From assembly GCA_023014335.1 (NCBI GenBank), contig JAECYW010000009.1:1550001-1614000 (forward strand): a DNA stretch of 64,000 nucleotides. Reading direction: 5' to 3'. Position numbers and translations under genes: made by a program. Source of the DNA: Galerina marginata (lineage: Eukaryota; Basidiomycota; Agaricomycetes; Agaricales; Galerinaceae). This document shows, piece by piece, positions 33,031 through 44,195 of the stretch (position 1 is the first letter of the stretch; every line of letters starts with the position of its first letter). Below the pieces are notes generated by a model. It did no database searches, was not told the origin of the DNA, and worked only from the letters and a program-made list of their open reading frames with translations.

Positions 33031-35657
33031 ATGCAGTTAACGCCAGAGCAAGAACAAGCGGAGAAAGATAACGGCGATCTCTTGGCCTCCGTTGCCAATG
33101 TCGACGGCGAGATCGCAAGACGAGTCTTGAGAAAGCATAATGGCGACATGGACAAGGCCGCCGACGCCCTTCTGGCTGGAGATAGGGCAGAAGTTTGGGA
33201 CACAAAGCACAGAACGACGCCAGAGCCAATGTACCTCGACGGCCGAAACAACAACTCGACCTCCTCGTTACCCGCACTCGCGCCGTTGCCCTCCACATCG
33301 GTAATAGACCTCACGGCGGACGATGACGACATCAATCGTGCGATACAGATGTCGATGCAGGAGTCGTCCCAGCAGACCCAGTCGCAGCCTTATTTCGGGC
33401 CAAGTGAAAGGGCTCCGCACCCTGAATGGCAGATGGTCCGCTCGAATGTAATGTAGGTTTCTCGTGCACCATCTTGATGTTTCTCAAAGCTGTGGTGTAG
33501 GCTCCAGTTACAGGATCAACAGCAGTCACGGCAGCTCACGATGATCATACACTGAACGAAGCGATCCAAGCCAGCTTGCAGGATTTCAAAGAAGATACTG
33601 ATGTGTCTCCTTTCAAAGAGACTATTCGTGAGGGAGGACGGTGCGTCTGTCTGTTGCTTTGCTGGGCGTTTGGACCTGATGTCCCCCTTCAATGCAGTCC
33701 CATTGCCCTTCGTACCGATACTCGCGCCTTGGCTTATGCTGCACTGGTTAGTGCACTATTATCGCGCGCGTCAGTTACGTGACGTCAAAATGCGATTTGA
33801 CTCTAGGTAGTACAAGCACTATACTTCGTCCCTCAAGTACGAGCAACTGTCTCCAATCTTCGACTCCCAAACGTAGATCCAGGAACAGCTCTCGACCACC
33901 CGGGTAATGCCCCTCCTGCATATTTTCTGAGAACGATATCTCATTCATCCATAGATCGTTCAATGTGGAATTTGATTGAACTTTTCACGAACATGGACCT
34001 CGCCCAGCTTTCCGCAATCATAGACAACGAACTACTTCCCTCGTTAGAGACCCCCTCCTTCGATGGAACCAAACCGCTAGGGGAGGCGTCGGCCAGTATG
34101 TGACAGAATCTATCCGGAGTAGTTCTCAACCAATTTTGGTACTCAGCTGTCGTCAAGAGCGTCGCTCATCTCATCGAGCAACATCTCAAAGCACAAGCTG
34201 CCGAAGACGAAGAAATCGAGTGAGTATTACATCCTTCCATTCAGTGCTCAGCTGCAACGATCCTTCAGTCGCCTATTTTCATTCACCCATGGTCAAGTAA
34301 CACTCACCGGGAACCATATATCGCAGCGGACCTCTGGCGCAGACACTGGCATGGTCGTCACCGTCGAGTTCGGACAAGACCCACAGCACAACGACCTCAA
34401 TTCGTGCATCTCGGACACTCTGACCAGGTACACAGCAAAGGTGTCGCATCACGATGTCATCATCAAACCCTCGGAGGTGATCACATTCGAGTTGAAACGT
34501 CTCCCGGTCACACCGAGCACCGGGAGTGCGCCGCCAGACTCATTCTCGTATCCGAAGACGATCTACTTGGATCAGTTTTTGTTTGATAACCTTGCATTGG
34601 CGAATAGTAAAAGGAGACTGGAGCGTGAGATGTTGGCAGAGATTAAAGAGCTGAGGGCGCATAAGGAAGCTCTGACGCGATCTGAGGTACGTTGACTATA
34701 TTGACAGCATTTCTGTGTAATTAATCTGGCGTAGGGACGCGACGCATTGCAAAATCTTCGATCGACCATTGATTACTATGAAAACGTGGCCGATCCTGAA
34801 AACGATCTTAGGCGTAAACAGACCTTGCAGGTCATGGCGGATAATTTGAAGGATATCATGACGGTGATTGAAGGGAAGGTCGAAGGTACGGCTTAATTAC
34901 TTCTCGTTCCTTTCCCTGCTCACTTTTTATGATTTAGACATCGACCACAAGATAGAAACTCTGCAAGCCGACATTGCCACTGTGTTTAATTGTCCGGAAT
35001 TGCAGGAGTGCCGGGTGAGTTTATTGTCCTCCATATAACTCTTACGGGTATACGGGTATTTATGTGAGCTGTGATGTCCAGTACGACCTCCGTTCTGTCT
35101 TAGTGCACTCCGGTCTTCCGGGGAGAAAACAAATGTACTCGTATGTTCAAGACACGGGAGGGGTGTGGTGGAAGACGGTTGACCATGAAGTAACTGAGGT
35201 ACGCTGTAAATTCCATATTTTAATCCCTCGTTGTGTTCAATGTTCAATATGATCGCAGGTACCAGAAGAAACCGTATTGACGGACCCTACTGGTCTCCAT
35301 CTAGGTGCCGGCCCATATATGCTGTTCTACAGTCGCCATCTGTCGGAAGATCAGATCAACGAGCCTCTCGTCTGGCCGAGTTTGTTCTCGGTAAGCCACT
35401 GCATCATATCCTTCCATCTTCATCAATTTACCGTTATATAGGGAGCTGTGGAAGAGAACAACAAGAAGTTTTTGGCGATGATGCATCCAGAACTCGAGAT
35501 CTTCTCGCACTCGCGGACATCGTCTGAGGTGATAGCTCCGCTTCCGCTTCCACTTCCGCGAGAGCTGCCTACTATTCCACAAGAGGGCCTGAGGCGGCCT
35601 GTTTCTCGAGAAAACTCGAGGTCGATGTCGGTCGATGAGATGTCTCAGCAGCAGTGA
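33031..35657 (+). CDS. UBA-UIM-USP protein with degenerate active site, copy 1
   Basis: About ten exons. N-terminal UBA (ANVDGEIARRVLRKHNGDMD then KAADALLAG), a UIM (DDDINRAIQMSMQES), a second UIM-like helix (HTLNEAIQASLQDF), then a USP fold resembling USP25/28: PIALRTDTRALAYAALVVQA, YFVPQVRATVSNLRLP, FTNMDLAQLSAIIDNELLPS, ITFELKRLPVT, KTIYLDQFLFDN, a helical insertion, YDLRSVLVHSGLPGRKQMYS, WWKTVDHEVTEV and LGAGPYMLFYSR. Canonical USPs have GNTCYxNSxLQ at the Cys box and GHYxAY at the His box. Here the Cys-box stretch is RTDTRALAYAALVVQ with no Cys, and the His box is GRKQMYSYVQD with no His. The protein should bind ubiquitin but not cleave it. All junctions have GT..AG borders. A direct tandem copy follows at 36.2 kb. 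Confidence 0.78.
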
Positions 35658-36197
35658 TATGTACTCTTTTTTTTTGCTTTCGGAGGACCTTGTATTGTAT
35701 TATATTATCATTGCTGTAATCGTGTATACAGTGAAGCAGGTTCGGTAGTTGGAAATAAAATGCAAGAGGTAGAGACGGCAAAAGTGATTTTGCTACCTCC
35801 TACTGTTGGTTCGAACCTAAGTATGTACATACCTGGGCCTAGTCTCCCGTAGTCAGACTGAAAAAATCTCCATCATTTTATGATGGGACGGCCGGACGTA
35901 GTAAAACGGAGTGAGCATCGATTACCGAAAACGGATGGCTTGCGAAACTACAAATTCGTAGTTTTTTTTATGTGTACTGATCGACGACTCACCATCTGTA
36001 GCTCGAACCGTTGGATGGGCCTGCAACATTCCGAGGTCTCGAAATACTGTGATGGTCGCTTCGATGGTTGACCAATGCCATGAAATGCCCATGCCTATCG
36101 TAACACGTTAAACAGTGGGACCACGTCAGTATAATATACTTCCTTCCTTCCTTCCTATCTTACGAGGACATCAGAGCGCAGAGTGTTCTACAGCGAA

Positions 36198-39127
36198 ATG
36201 TCACTGACGCCAGGGCAAGAACAGGTGAAGGACGAACCCAGCGAACTCCTCGCCTCCATCACCGGTGTCGACAGCGAGATCGCAGGACATATGTTGAGAA
36301 AGCATAATGGCGACTTGGAAATGGCCGCCGACGCCCTATTCGCTGAAGGCTGGGCAGACATCTGGAATACAAGGGACGGAACGACGCCAGAATCGCCAAA
36401 GTACTTCGACGACAGGAACAACTCGACCTCGTCGTCGCTACCCACACGCCCATCTCTCCCTTCTACTTCTGCAATAGCCCCCGCGAACGACGATGCCGAA
36501 ATGGATCTTGCGATACAAATATCGATGCGGGAGTCGTCTCAGCATCCCAACGTTGGACCTAGTGAACGGCAAATGGTCAGCTATTTTTCGTGCACCTTCT
36601 TGGCGGTTCTTATAAACTATCAATGTAGGCTCCAGTTGCTGGGTCTGGAGCAGTCACAGCTGCGCACGAATATAGTACATTGAACGAAACGTTCCAAACC
36701 GGTTTGCAGGGGTTGAACGAAGACACCGATGTGTCTCCTTTCAGAGAAACAATTCGCGAGAGAGGACGGTGCGCCTGTTTTTTGCCTGCTTTGGTCTCTC
36801 GGCCTGACGCGATTTTTCTTTCATGTAGCCCCATCGCCCTTCGAACTAACACCAGCGCCTTGACTTATGCTGCGCTTGTCAGTGCACTACTGTCGCGGAC
36901 TCAGTTACATGATGTTGAAATGCCTTTCAACTTTAGGTGGTACAAGCACTATACTCGGTCCCTCAAGTAAGGGCAACAGTTTCCAATCTTCGACTCCCAA
37001 AAGTAGATCCAGAAACAACTCTCGGCCACCCAGGTAATGCTGTTCTTGTGCATCTTCCGAGAATAATATCTTATTCACCGATAGGTCGTTCGATATGGAA
37101 TTTGATTGAACTTTTTACGAACATGGACCTCTCCCAACTTTCCGCTATCGTCGACAAAGAACTGCTTCCTTCGTTAGAAATCCCGCCTTTCGACGGAACC
37201 AAACCGCTTGGGGAGGCGTCGTCCAGTGTGTGGCAGAATCTATCCATAGTAGTTCTCAATCAATTTTAGTACTCAGCTGCCGTTATGAGCGTCGCCCATC
37301 TCATCGAACAACATCTCAAAGTGCAAACTGGCGAAAACGAAGAACATGAGTGAGCCTTGCACCTTCTTTACTCTTCCATTCAGTGCTCAACTGTAAACGA
37401 TACCTCCAGTCACCTATTTTCGTTCATCCACGGTCAAGTCACACTCGTCGGCAACCATCTATCCCAACGGACTAACAATACAGAGAGCGGCATGGTCGTC
37501 GTTGTCGAGTTCGGACAAGACCCGCAGCACAACGACCTTAACTCGTGCATCTCGGACACACTGATCAAATACACCTCAAAGGTGTCGTATCACGACGTTA
37601 TCATCAAGCCCTCGGATGTGATCACATTCGCACTGAAGCGCCTCCCGGTCACATCGAGCAATGGGAGTGCGTTGCCGGACTCGTTCTCGTATCCGAAGAC
37701 GATCTACTTGGATCAGTTTTTGTTTGATAACCTTGCGTTGGTCAATAGCAAGCGGAAGTTGGAACTTGAAATGTTGGGAGAGCTCGAGGAGCTGAGAGCC
37801 TATAGAGTGTCTCTGACCCTATCGGAGGTATGATCTTTTTCTCACTGTTTACATTGAGTCCATCTCACCTGACGCCGTAGGGACATGACTCATTACAAAA
37901 TCTTCAGTCAATTATAAATTATTATCAAAATGTGGTTAATCAAAAAGATCATTCCGTACGTGAGGGAAACCTGCAGGCTATCGTGGACAATCTGAAGGAT
38001 GCCATGGCCGATATTCAAAGGGAGGCTGAAGGTAAATATTGTTCTTTCTCGACTTCTTTTGCTGACTGTTTTTATCCAGAGGTTGACCACAAAATCGAGA
38101 TTTTGCAAGCTAAGATCCCGCTTGTGTTTGATTGTCCAGAATTGCAGGAGGCTCGGGTAGGTTTATTCGTCCGTCCAAGTCCTCCCGATGTTCATGTGAA
38201 GTGTGCTGGATAGTACGACCTCCGCTCTGTCTTGATGCATACAGGCCTTCCAGGGAGAAAAGAAATGTATTCGTACGTTCAAGACAACGCAGGAACTTGG
38301 TGGAAAATTGTTGATCGTGAAGTAACTGAGGTCCGTTGCAATATTGCACTTCCATTCTTATTTTTGTACTCGAGTATTTACTATGAATGTAGGTCACAGA
38401 GGAAGCTGTGTTGACAGATCCTGCCGGTCAACATCTAGGAGCTGGTCCCTACATGCTCTTCTACAGTCGTCATCTATCAGAAGAGGAGATCCGCGGGCCC
38501 TTCGACTGGCCTTCAATGTTCTCGGTGAGCGAATTTGTCACCTGGTGTCTTTATCGAAATTAATCCGTCGTTTAGGCAGCTGTGGAAGAGAACAACAAGG
38601 TGTTTTGGGCGGCGTGGCACTCGCATCCTGGGACCTTCCTACACCAGCCGACATCAACATCCCCACCTCGGCCTCGGCTTCCACGAAAGCTGCCTGCTAT
38701 TCCAAAAGACTTTATGACCCCTCCTCTAGCTGCTGCGGCTGGGTTTGGTTCGTCCCTGTCCGGGTCCCTATTGCCTACACCATTGGAGGCGTCCAATCCA
38801 CCACCTCAAAAACTCGGAGAAGAGCATAGTTCGGGAAGCTCGACGGATTCCTTCATCCTTACAGGTCAAAGCCACTCTTCCTCGGCGTCATTTCACCCCG
38901 GCAACTCAAAGCCTGGCAGCGCCGTTCCAGTTTCAGAGGAAGAATTAGTTTCATACAACCCCCACAAGATTACCATCGACATTGACACTATCTCGGTCGC
39001 GTCCTCACGGACAGCCTCTACGGACTACGGGGTGCACTATCGTCGTTGGGCGCTTTCCCAAGAAATGAATAGTCTTGAGCTAGATCCGTCCCGAGGAAGT
39101 TGGGAGTCATATCGAAATTACTTTTAG
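36198..39127 (+). CDS. UBA-UIM-USP protein with degenerate active site, copy 2
   Basis: Tandem paralog of the gene at 33031-35657 with the same exon order. UBA (TGVDSEIAGHMLRKHNGDLE), UIM (DDAEMDLAIQISMRESS), second helix (STLNETFQTGLQGLNED), Cys-box region PIALRTNTSALTYAALVVQA without Cys, FTNMDLSQLSAIVDKELLPS, KTIYLDQFLFDN, His-box region GLPGRKEMYSYVQDN without His, and WWKIVDREVTEV. The same two substitutions in both copies mean activity was lost before duplication. The C-terminal tail is longer than in copy 1: Pro/Ser-rich, ending GSWESYRNYF. The ATG at 36198 (MSLTPGQEQ) is chosen because its first residues match copy 1. A CTTC repeat precedes the gene. Likely a ubiquitin-binding scaffold or decoy; partner unknown. 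Confidence 0.78.
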
Positions 39128-39716
39128 GAGTGCCTCCTGTCAATCGGAATGTTGGTCATGGGTGTCGACGTTATTGCTTGCATGCTTTGAAGTTTGCATC
39201 GGAGACGCCTTTGAAAACGCGAGATAACCCATACCTCTGACCTGGGGTTAAGGCAGATGAGCAATCGAGGCATGTTTCGTTCAAGCAAGTGCGAGCACGC
39301 GACACCACCCCTCTGGCAGTGGGGCAATACTGACCCAATAGACGGAGGTGGAAGGGTCGTCAATTTGTCGGTGACACTCTGGGATTCTGTGGACGAAGTC
39401 GATCTGGTTCTCGCGTTATAACCAACGTCAGTGCGATGCTTGCATGCCTCCATCATTATTTCTAGACATTTTGGGTATCGAGTATTAATATCCCTCTCTC
39501 TCCCGGGTCCAATTGATACCTACTACTAGTAGTTAATAAGACCTAATCATTATTGCTCTAATACTGTCGCAGTTGAAGTAGTAATACCCAGCGTAGTCCA
39601 ATGCCACGATGACAGCTGCAAGTCACTGCCAAACAAAGATAAAGGGGCTCAGGTCATCGACGTTTGTAAACTCTTTCAACTCGCTTTGCTGAACGCGTCT
39701 TTGCTATCTTTCCACA
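39128..39716. other. Intergenic region, no supported gene
   Basis: About 590 bp upstream of the 39.7 kb F-box gene. The minus frame at 39124-39456 shows no features. Confidence 0.45.
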
Positions 39717-41399
39717 ATGGTTTCAGCAGACAACCTCAACAATGACGTTCTTGAGACCATCTTCTGCTTTCTGTCTGGTAATGACCTGCCTTCGGTGGCA
39801 TTGGTTAGCCGATCATTCCTCGCGGCCGTTATTCCAAGGCTTTATAGCACGATATCGTACCGAATGCGACAGGCGAAGGGCTACAGCGTGGTGAGAAGTT
39901 TGCTTTTGTGAGATATACTCGTTGAACGTCGATGATAAGGGAGAAACGATGTCACCTTTCGCTGCGGTGGTAGCCCACCCACACCTCGCGGTCCATGTTC
40001 GCAGCATAGGTGCTTCGGGGCCTTCTTCTCCAGAGCCAATTTTCCGGGGTGTTGACATTTTGTTCTTCTTCAGAAATCCGTTCAGTCCCGAACATGAATT
40101 CGAGTGTCCACTCTAGGTTTGTGCGAGAGTGCAGAGACACCCTCCGGCTATGCAAGAACATTAGGAAGTTCCAATGCACCGTCCCGAACGTCCTCTCGAT
40201 GTTTCTTCCTGTTCTTCAGGAAAAGGAGCGGCTGTCATTTATCCGCGTGTACGCGAACTTGACCACAGATCAAACGAAAATGCTTGTTAAGATCCAGAAA
40301 TTGCAGACTCTAAGTTTGGAATTCGCGAGTTGGCACATCGTTCATCTACTTCCTTCGTGGACTCGATCTCTCTCAAGCACGCTGACGAGCTTAACCCTCT
40401 TTGTGCGTTTTCTTCCTAGGTGTGATATTATCTTCTTTTGACGGGACATAGATGATCAGCGAACTAAACGAAGGTATCTTCGAACCAATGCTGGGTAACT
40501 TACCGAATTTACTCGGTCTGCACGTTGTTGGGTGTCCAAAGTTGGATCATGTCATGATCCTCGGACATCTTTCGAGAACACCGTTCTTGCAAAGTCTCTC
40601 ATTAACAACAACGGTTTGTAAATAATTAACTTAACTCCCCAGGCTCCCATCCTAAAAAATATTTCTAGGAAACCTCTAAAATCCTACAATTACCGCCTCC
40701 CCCACTGCGCTGTTTAAAGCATCTCGCGTTGGATACGAGATATACTATGCAACCTTCGCCTTCGCCGATGATACTAGCCGCAATTTTGGAACACATAAAA
40801 TTCTCGTCTCCTGCTCTGGTGTCTTTCGTGATCAAAATGCCGGAGCGGAAGGTTATCGTAGGCGATCCCTTTGTCAAACAACTGGTTGAAAGCCACGGGC
40901 ATTCCTTGAAGAGGCTAGCGTTCCTAGACTGCGGCGTTAGCGGTGAATCAATCATCGAGATTTGTAAGTCGTGCATTCATCTTGAGCGGTTGGATGTTTC
41001 TATCCCAATGAAAGACCTTGTAAGCACATTTGCAGTCGAAGCACCTTTATTATCTATTTACGATTCTATCTAGGGATCATTCGTGAAAAATGTTGGTAAA
41101 TCGAAGACATTGCAAACGATCGTCGATGCGGACAATCACGTCGACCATGGAATCCGGCCATCGCTCAGCCAGGATAACGTCATACTCATGATGTCTCACT
41201 GCAAATCCTTGCGAAAGGTTGTCACCAATCAGCGGATTTGGACGGTGAGAACGCCAGTCAGGTTGTCCGTCGCTTAGTTTTCTAAGTTTCTGGCCTTCTT
41301 TTCCAGGGTCAGGTTGACGCCAAAAATCACGTAAAGGTGTCACTTGAGAGACGCCCTTCGCACCCACATGGATCACTCTGGTTTATGCCTCGGGATTGA
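39717..41399 (+). CDS. F-box protein with LRR-like C-terminal region
   Basis: Multi-exon. The first exon encodes a compact F-box at residues 5-45: LNNDVLETIFCFLSGNDLPS then VALVSRSFLAAVIPRLYSTI. Later exons carry SPFAAVVAHPHLAVHVRSI, DTLRLCKNIRKFQCTVPN, LQTLSLEFASWHIVHLLPSW, LPNLLGLHVVGCPKLDHVM, LRCLKHLALDTRYT, LKRLAFLDCGVSGESIIEIC and CKSLRKVVTNQRIWT, the usual strand and helix pattern of fungal F-box LRR proteins. The HPHLAVHVRSI segment is a common mark of basidiomycete F-box proteins of this type. The 3' end is the least certain: a last exon from 41308 gives a stop at 41399. Acts presumably in an SCF ubiquitin ligase; substrate unknown. Confidence 0.65.
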
Positions 41400-41662
41400 A
41401 GCTTTGGAAATCCAATTTCAGCTTATCCAAACAAAATCGTGTATCAAAAAAAGTGCTGTGATACTATCTAAATCTAATGATTCCATAGTCTCGCTCCCAA
41501 AAAAGAGAAATTGCAGTTTCTATGCGATTTTTGCGATTTTAATCTCCGAGTCAACTTCGGGATTGTGATTTTTCGTTCTCTCTTGCTAGCGTGGCGCACC
41601 CTATAGCGCCGGCAACGCCTAGAGCAACGATAAAATTCGAGGAATTTTGCTATTACAGGAGG

Positions 41663-42214
41663 TCAGCTTTGAACAATACGCGGTGATAAGCCAATACAAA
41701 CCTCTTTTTCGCTTGATGATTGATGGTGATAACGAGTAATTCGGGCGGGGCCGTCGAATAATTGGACGAGAGGCTCGGACGAGCTGAACGGCCGAGCAGC
41801 GGGGCCGTGGTGCCGCCGGGGCTGTGGCGACGGCGTAAGACCTGCATCCCGCATCCGCCGCTGATATGCAAGGGCTTCGTTTCTGGGACGAGCAGGCCCA
41901 TCGAAAATAACCGGTGGCGGTAGGGGTGCAGGCCCTGGTCGCGGTAATGATGAGTCGAATGCCTGTGTGGAAGGCACCTTCGTCGACTTGGAAGACGTTT
42001 GGTATTTTCCGCGAATAAATTCGTTGGATTCAGCAAGCCTTGTGGGAGCGTCGAAGATGTCGAAGATGGGCTGTATTGATATTTCTTCGACGTCCGCTTC
42101 GACGAGGCCGACTGGAGAGAGAACTGCGGCTTGGGTAGCAGACGATGAGTGAATCAGCCGGCTAGACCGGGCAATAGAAGATAGTGCTCGACGGTTGGCT
42201 GTGAGGGCAGACAT
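41663..42214 (-). CDS. Small protein with presequence-like N terminus and FDxPxR repeats
   Basis: Single frame of 183 codons. The first 25 residues (MSALTANRRALSSIARSSRL) are rich in Arg, Ser and Ala with no acidic residues, as in mitochondrial targeting sequences. The rest contains three short related motifs: IFDAPTRL, then VIFDGPARPR, then LFDGPARITRY. The motifs are separated by Pro-rich and basic linkers, and the C terminus is not hydrophobic. I do not recognise the family. The repeats suggest a small binding module used three times, with the first copy slightly diverged. No intron is needed. It could be a mitochondrial matrix or inner-membrane assembly protein, but only the presequence supports that. 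Confidence 0.5.
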   Translation of the reverse strand: MSALTANRRALSSIARSSRLIHSSSATQAAVLSPVGLVEADVEEISIQPIFDIFDAPTRLAESNEFIRGKYQTSSKSTKVPSTQAFDSSLPRPGPAPLPPPVIFDGPARPRNEALAYQRRMRDAGLTPSPQPRRHHGPAARPFSSSEPLVQLFDGPARITRYHHQSSSEKEVCIGLSPRIVQS

Positions 42215-44195
42215 ATCGACAAGAATTAGGAAAATGAGCCAGAGAGATTAGGACGCAGACTTTATATTATCCAAGACGATACTTCCCCAGGTTCATACTA
42301 CACAGTATTATTTTTTGAGAACATCCATGGAAAATCTTCGCTGCGCTTTGAGGTGCATGGGGAAATGCGACTAAAGCTGGAAAAGGGCGACGAGAGATGT
42401 CTCCTAATTGATTGACATTGGATCTGATCTCTAGCAGCACAGTTCCTGTGAGAGGAATAAGAAACGATCCTCCAGGCGATATGCATAATAATATACCTAA
42501 GGGCCGAATTTGGTGCAGACTGTAGCTCGATGGCTCGGGCTGATACGATCAATCTTCAGTAATCGGTGACCTCTTCACATTCCGAGAGAGAGATGTGCGG
42601 ACATGATGCGGCGTTAGAGGCGAGAACGCATACTACTAGGCATGTCAGCGCTGTAAAACGTCCATGGGGCAGTCAGTTCTTGGCAATTTCGTCACAAGAA
42701 GAAGACACTTACTCGGCTAGCGGACATGTCATTCAAGATGAAAAACAGGTACGAACTTTGTCGCGCAATCGGCGCCTCGTTCGGTGAAATAGTTTCCGGC
42801 ATGGTGGGCGCTGCCCGAGCCTTTGCTTCCAAGAGGGGTCATTCCAGTGGGTAGATAGCTGCTAGTTGTGTATGGTCACCACTTAAACGCCACCAGAATT
42901 TCAAACCGTAGTCGTCATGAGTTGGAGTCAAGCTTTCAAAACTACACGGTCAAAAATAAAATGTGGTTTGCAAATCGATATTGGTGGGTAAGGTCAATGG
43001 CTGGGGGTAGATAGATGCCCACCACGATGGAAACAAGTCTTCAAAGGCCTAATCAACCAACCAATCATAATAGTATTGCCGGAATTCACCAATGTTATCT
43101 GAGGACGATTTGCAAGACCAGCGTGAGACCTGTGCACAGCAACAGAAGAGAGAACCAGAAAGTTTATTCTCATAGGATTCGTCGTGAGGTCCACATGGCA
43201 GATTAATCCAGAGATCGGTCGATGGTTTGGAGGTCGAGATTAAACATTGTCGGAACCAGAGCAACGGAGTTGAGAACAATTCGGTTTTGAATCAAGAACG
43301 GAAGACGACATATACGAGGACTTCGTGACCTCCGCGTACACCTCGCCGGTCCCCCTCGGACGAATGACGTAGTAGAGGCGGGATCGACAAATCCGGCTGG
43401 GCCGTTGAGCTCGAGGTGGCAAACCGGGGTTTGATGAAGCCAACCCAAATAAAATCCGATGCTAATCCACGGGATATACAGAACGATCTTGCATGCACTG
43501 TTCTCCTCTCACTGGTCGAGGTTTAGATAGATCAGCCAAAGAATTCCGCTGACGACAGCTCGTCGTCGTCGGGGTCGGTGAGAGTCAAGAGTCGGATGCC
43601 GTGGGAATACCTCCAATTGGGGTCATGCGCTATAAATAACACTACCACAACTGAACTTCAACATAACTCCAACACTGCCTTTTCATCTCCTCGAACCACG
43701 ACGTCCATCTTGTTGGGGTCTTACTCCTTCGACGTGTTATTATAAGCAAATTCTCCCCGGACAAGTGGCAAGAAAAAGGCTGAATATGAATCATTATCAT
43801 CCATTTGTCCAGGGGTTTCTTTTTTTTTGGTACTGAATCCTTCTCAATTCCGTTTCACAAGAAGCGATACTCATATATGTTTTCATTATTTATTACAGAT
43901 TAAATAAAACGATTTCATATCCTGTAACTGCGAGTCCTTAATTTACCAGGCTTGTCGAGTCGTCACTGCAATCCCAAACGGCCATTGGCCATGCTGAAAA
44001 CATGCTGCCTACACGTGTTGCATGACCACCTAAAACTGACTTGCACCTGCATATATTGTCAGCACGTTATTGTAACAAGACTGTGCGTGTTTCCAACTCG
44101 TTTCATCTCCAACGCATGAGGTCGTTGTGTCGATTGCTCAAATAGCAACTACCTAACGAAGTTTATTCCTCCGATTTTACCACTTTCACCTCACA
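42215..44195. other. Long intergenic region, no assignable gene
   Basis: About 2 kb. Minus frames at 43203-43498 overlap and show a short hydrophobic stretch (VLYIPWISIGFYLGWL) but I cannot join them into a protein with sensible splice sites. A TATA-like CTATAAATAA near 43630 followed by a CT-rich leader faces right, toward the 44.2 kb gene, and may be its distant promoter or that of an unrecognised transcript. Confidence 0.35.

Noticed and set aside
34085..34145. Apparent TGA (34101-34103) and missing TTAG acceptor in pseudo-USP copy 1
   Set aside because: Both fall inside an intron with donor GTATGT and acceptor ACTCAG; copy 2 splices the same way, so the gene is not broken there.
43203..43498. 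Overlapping minus-strand frames with a short hydrophobic stretch
   Set aside because: No splice combination gives a continuous protein and I recognise no motif.
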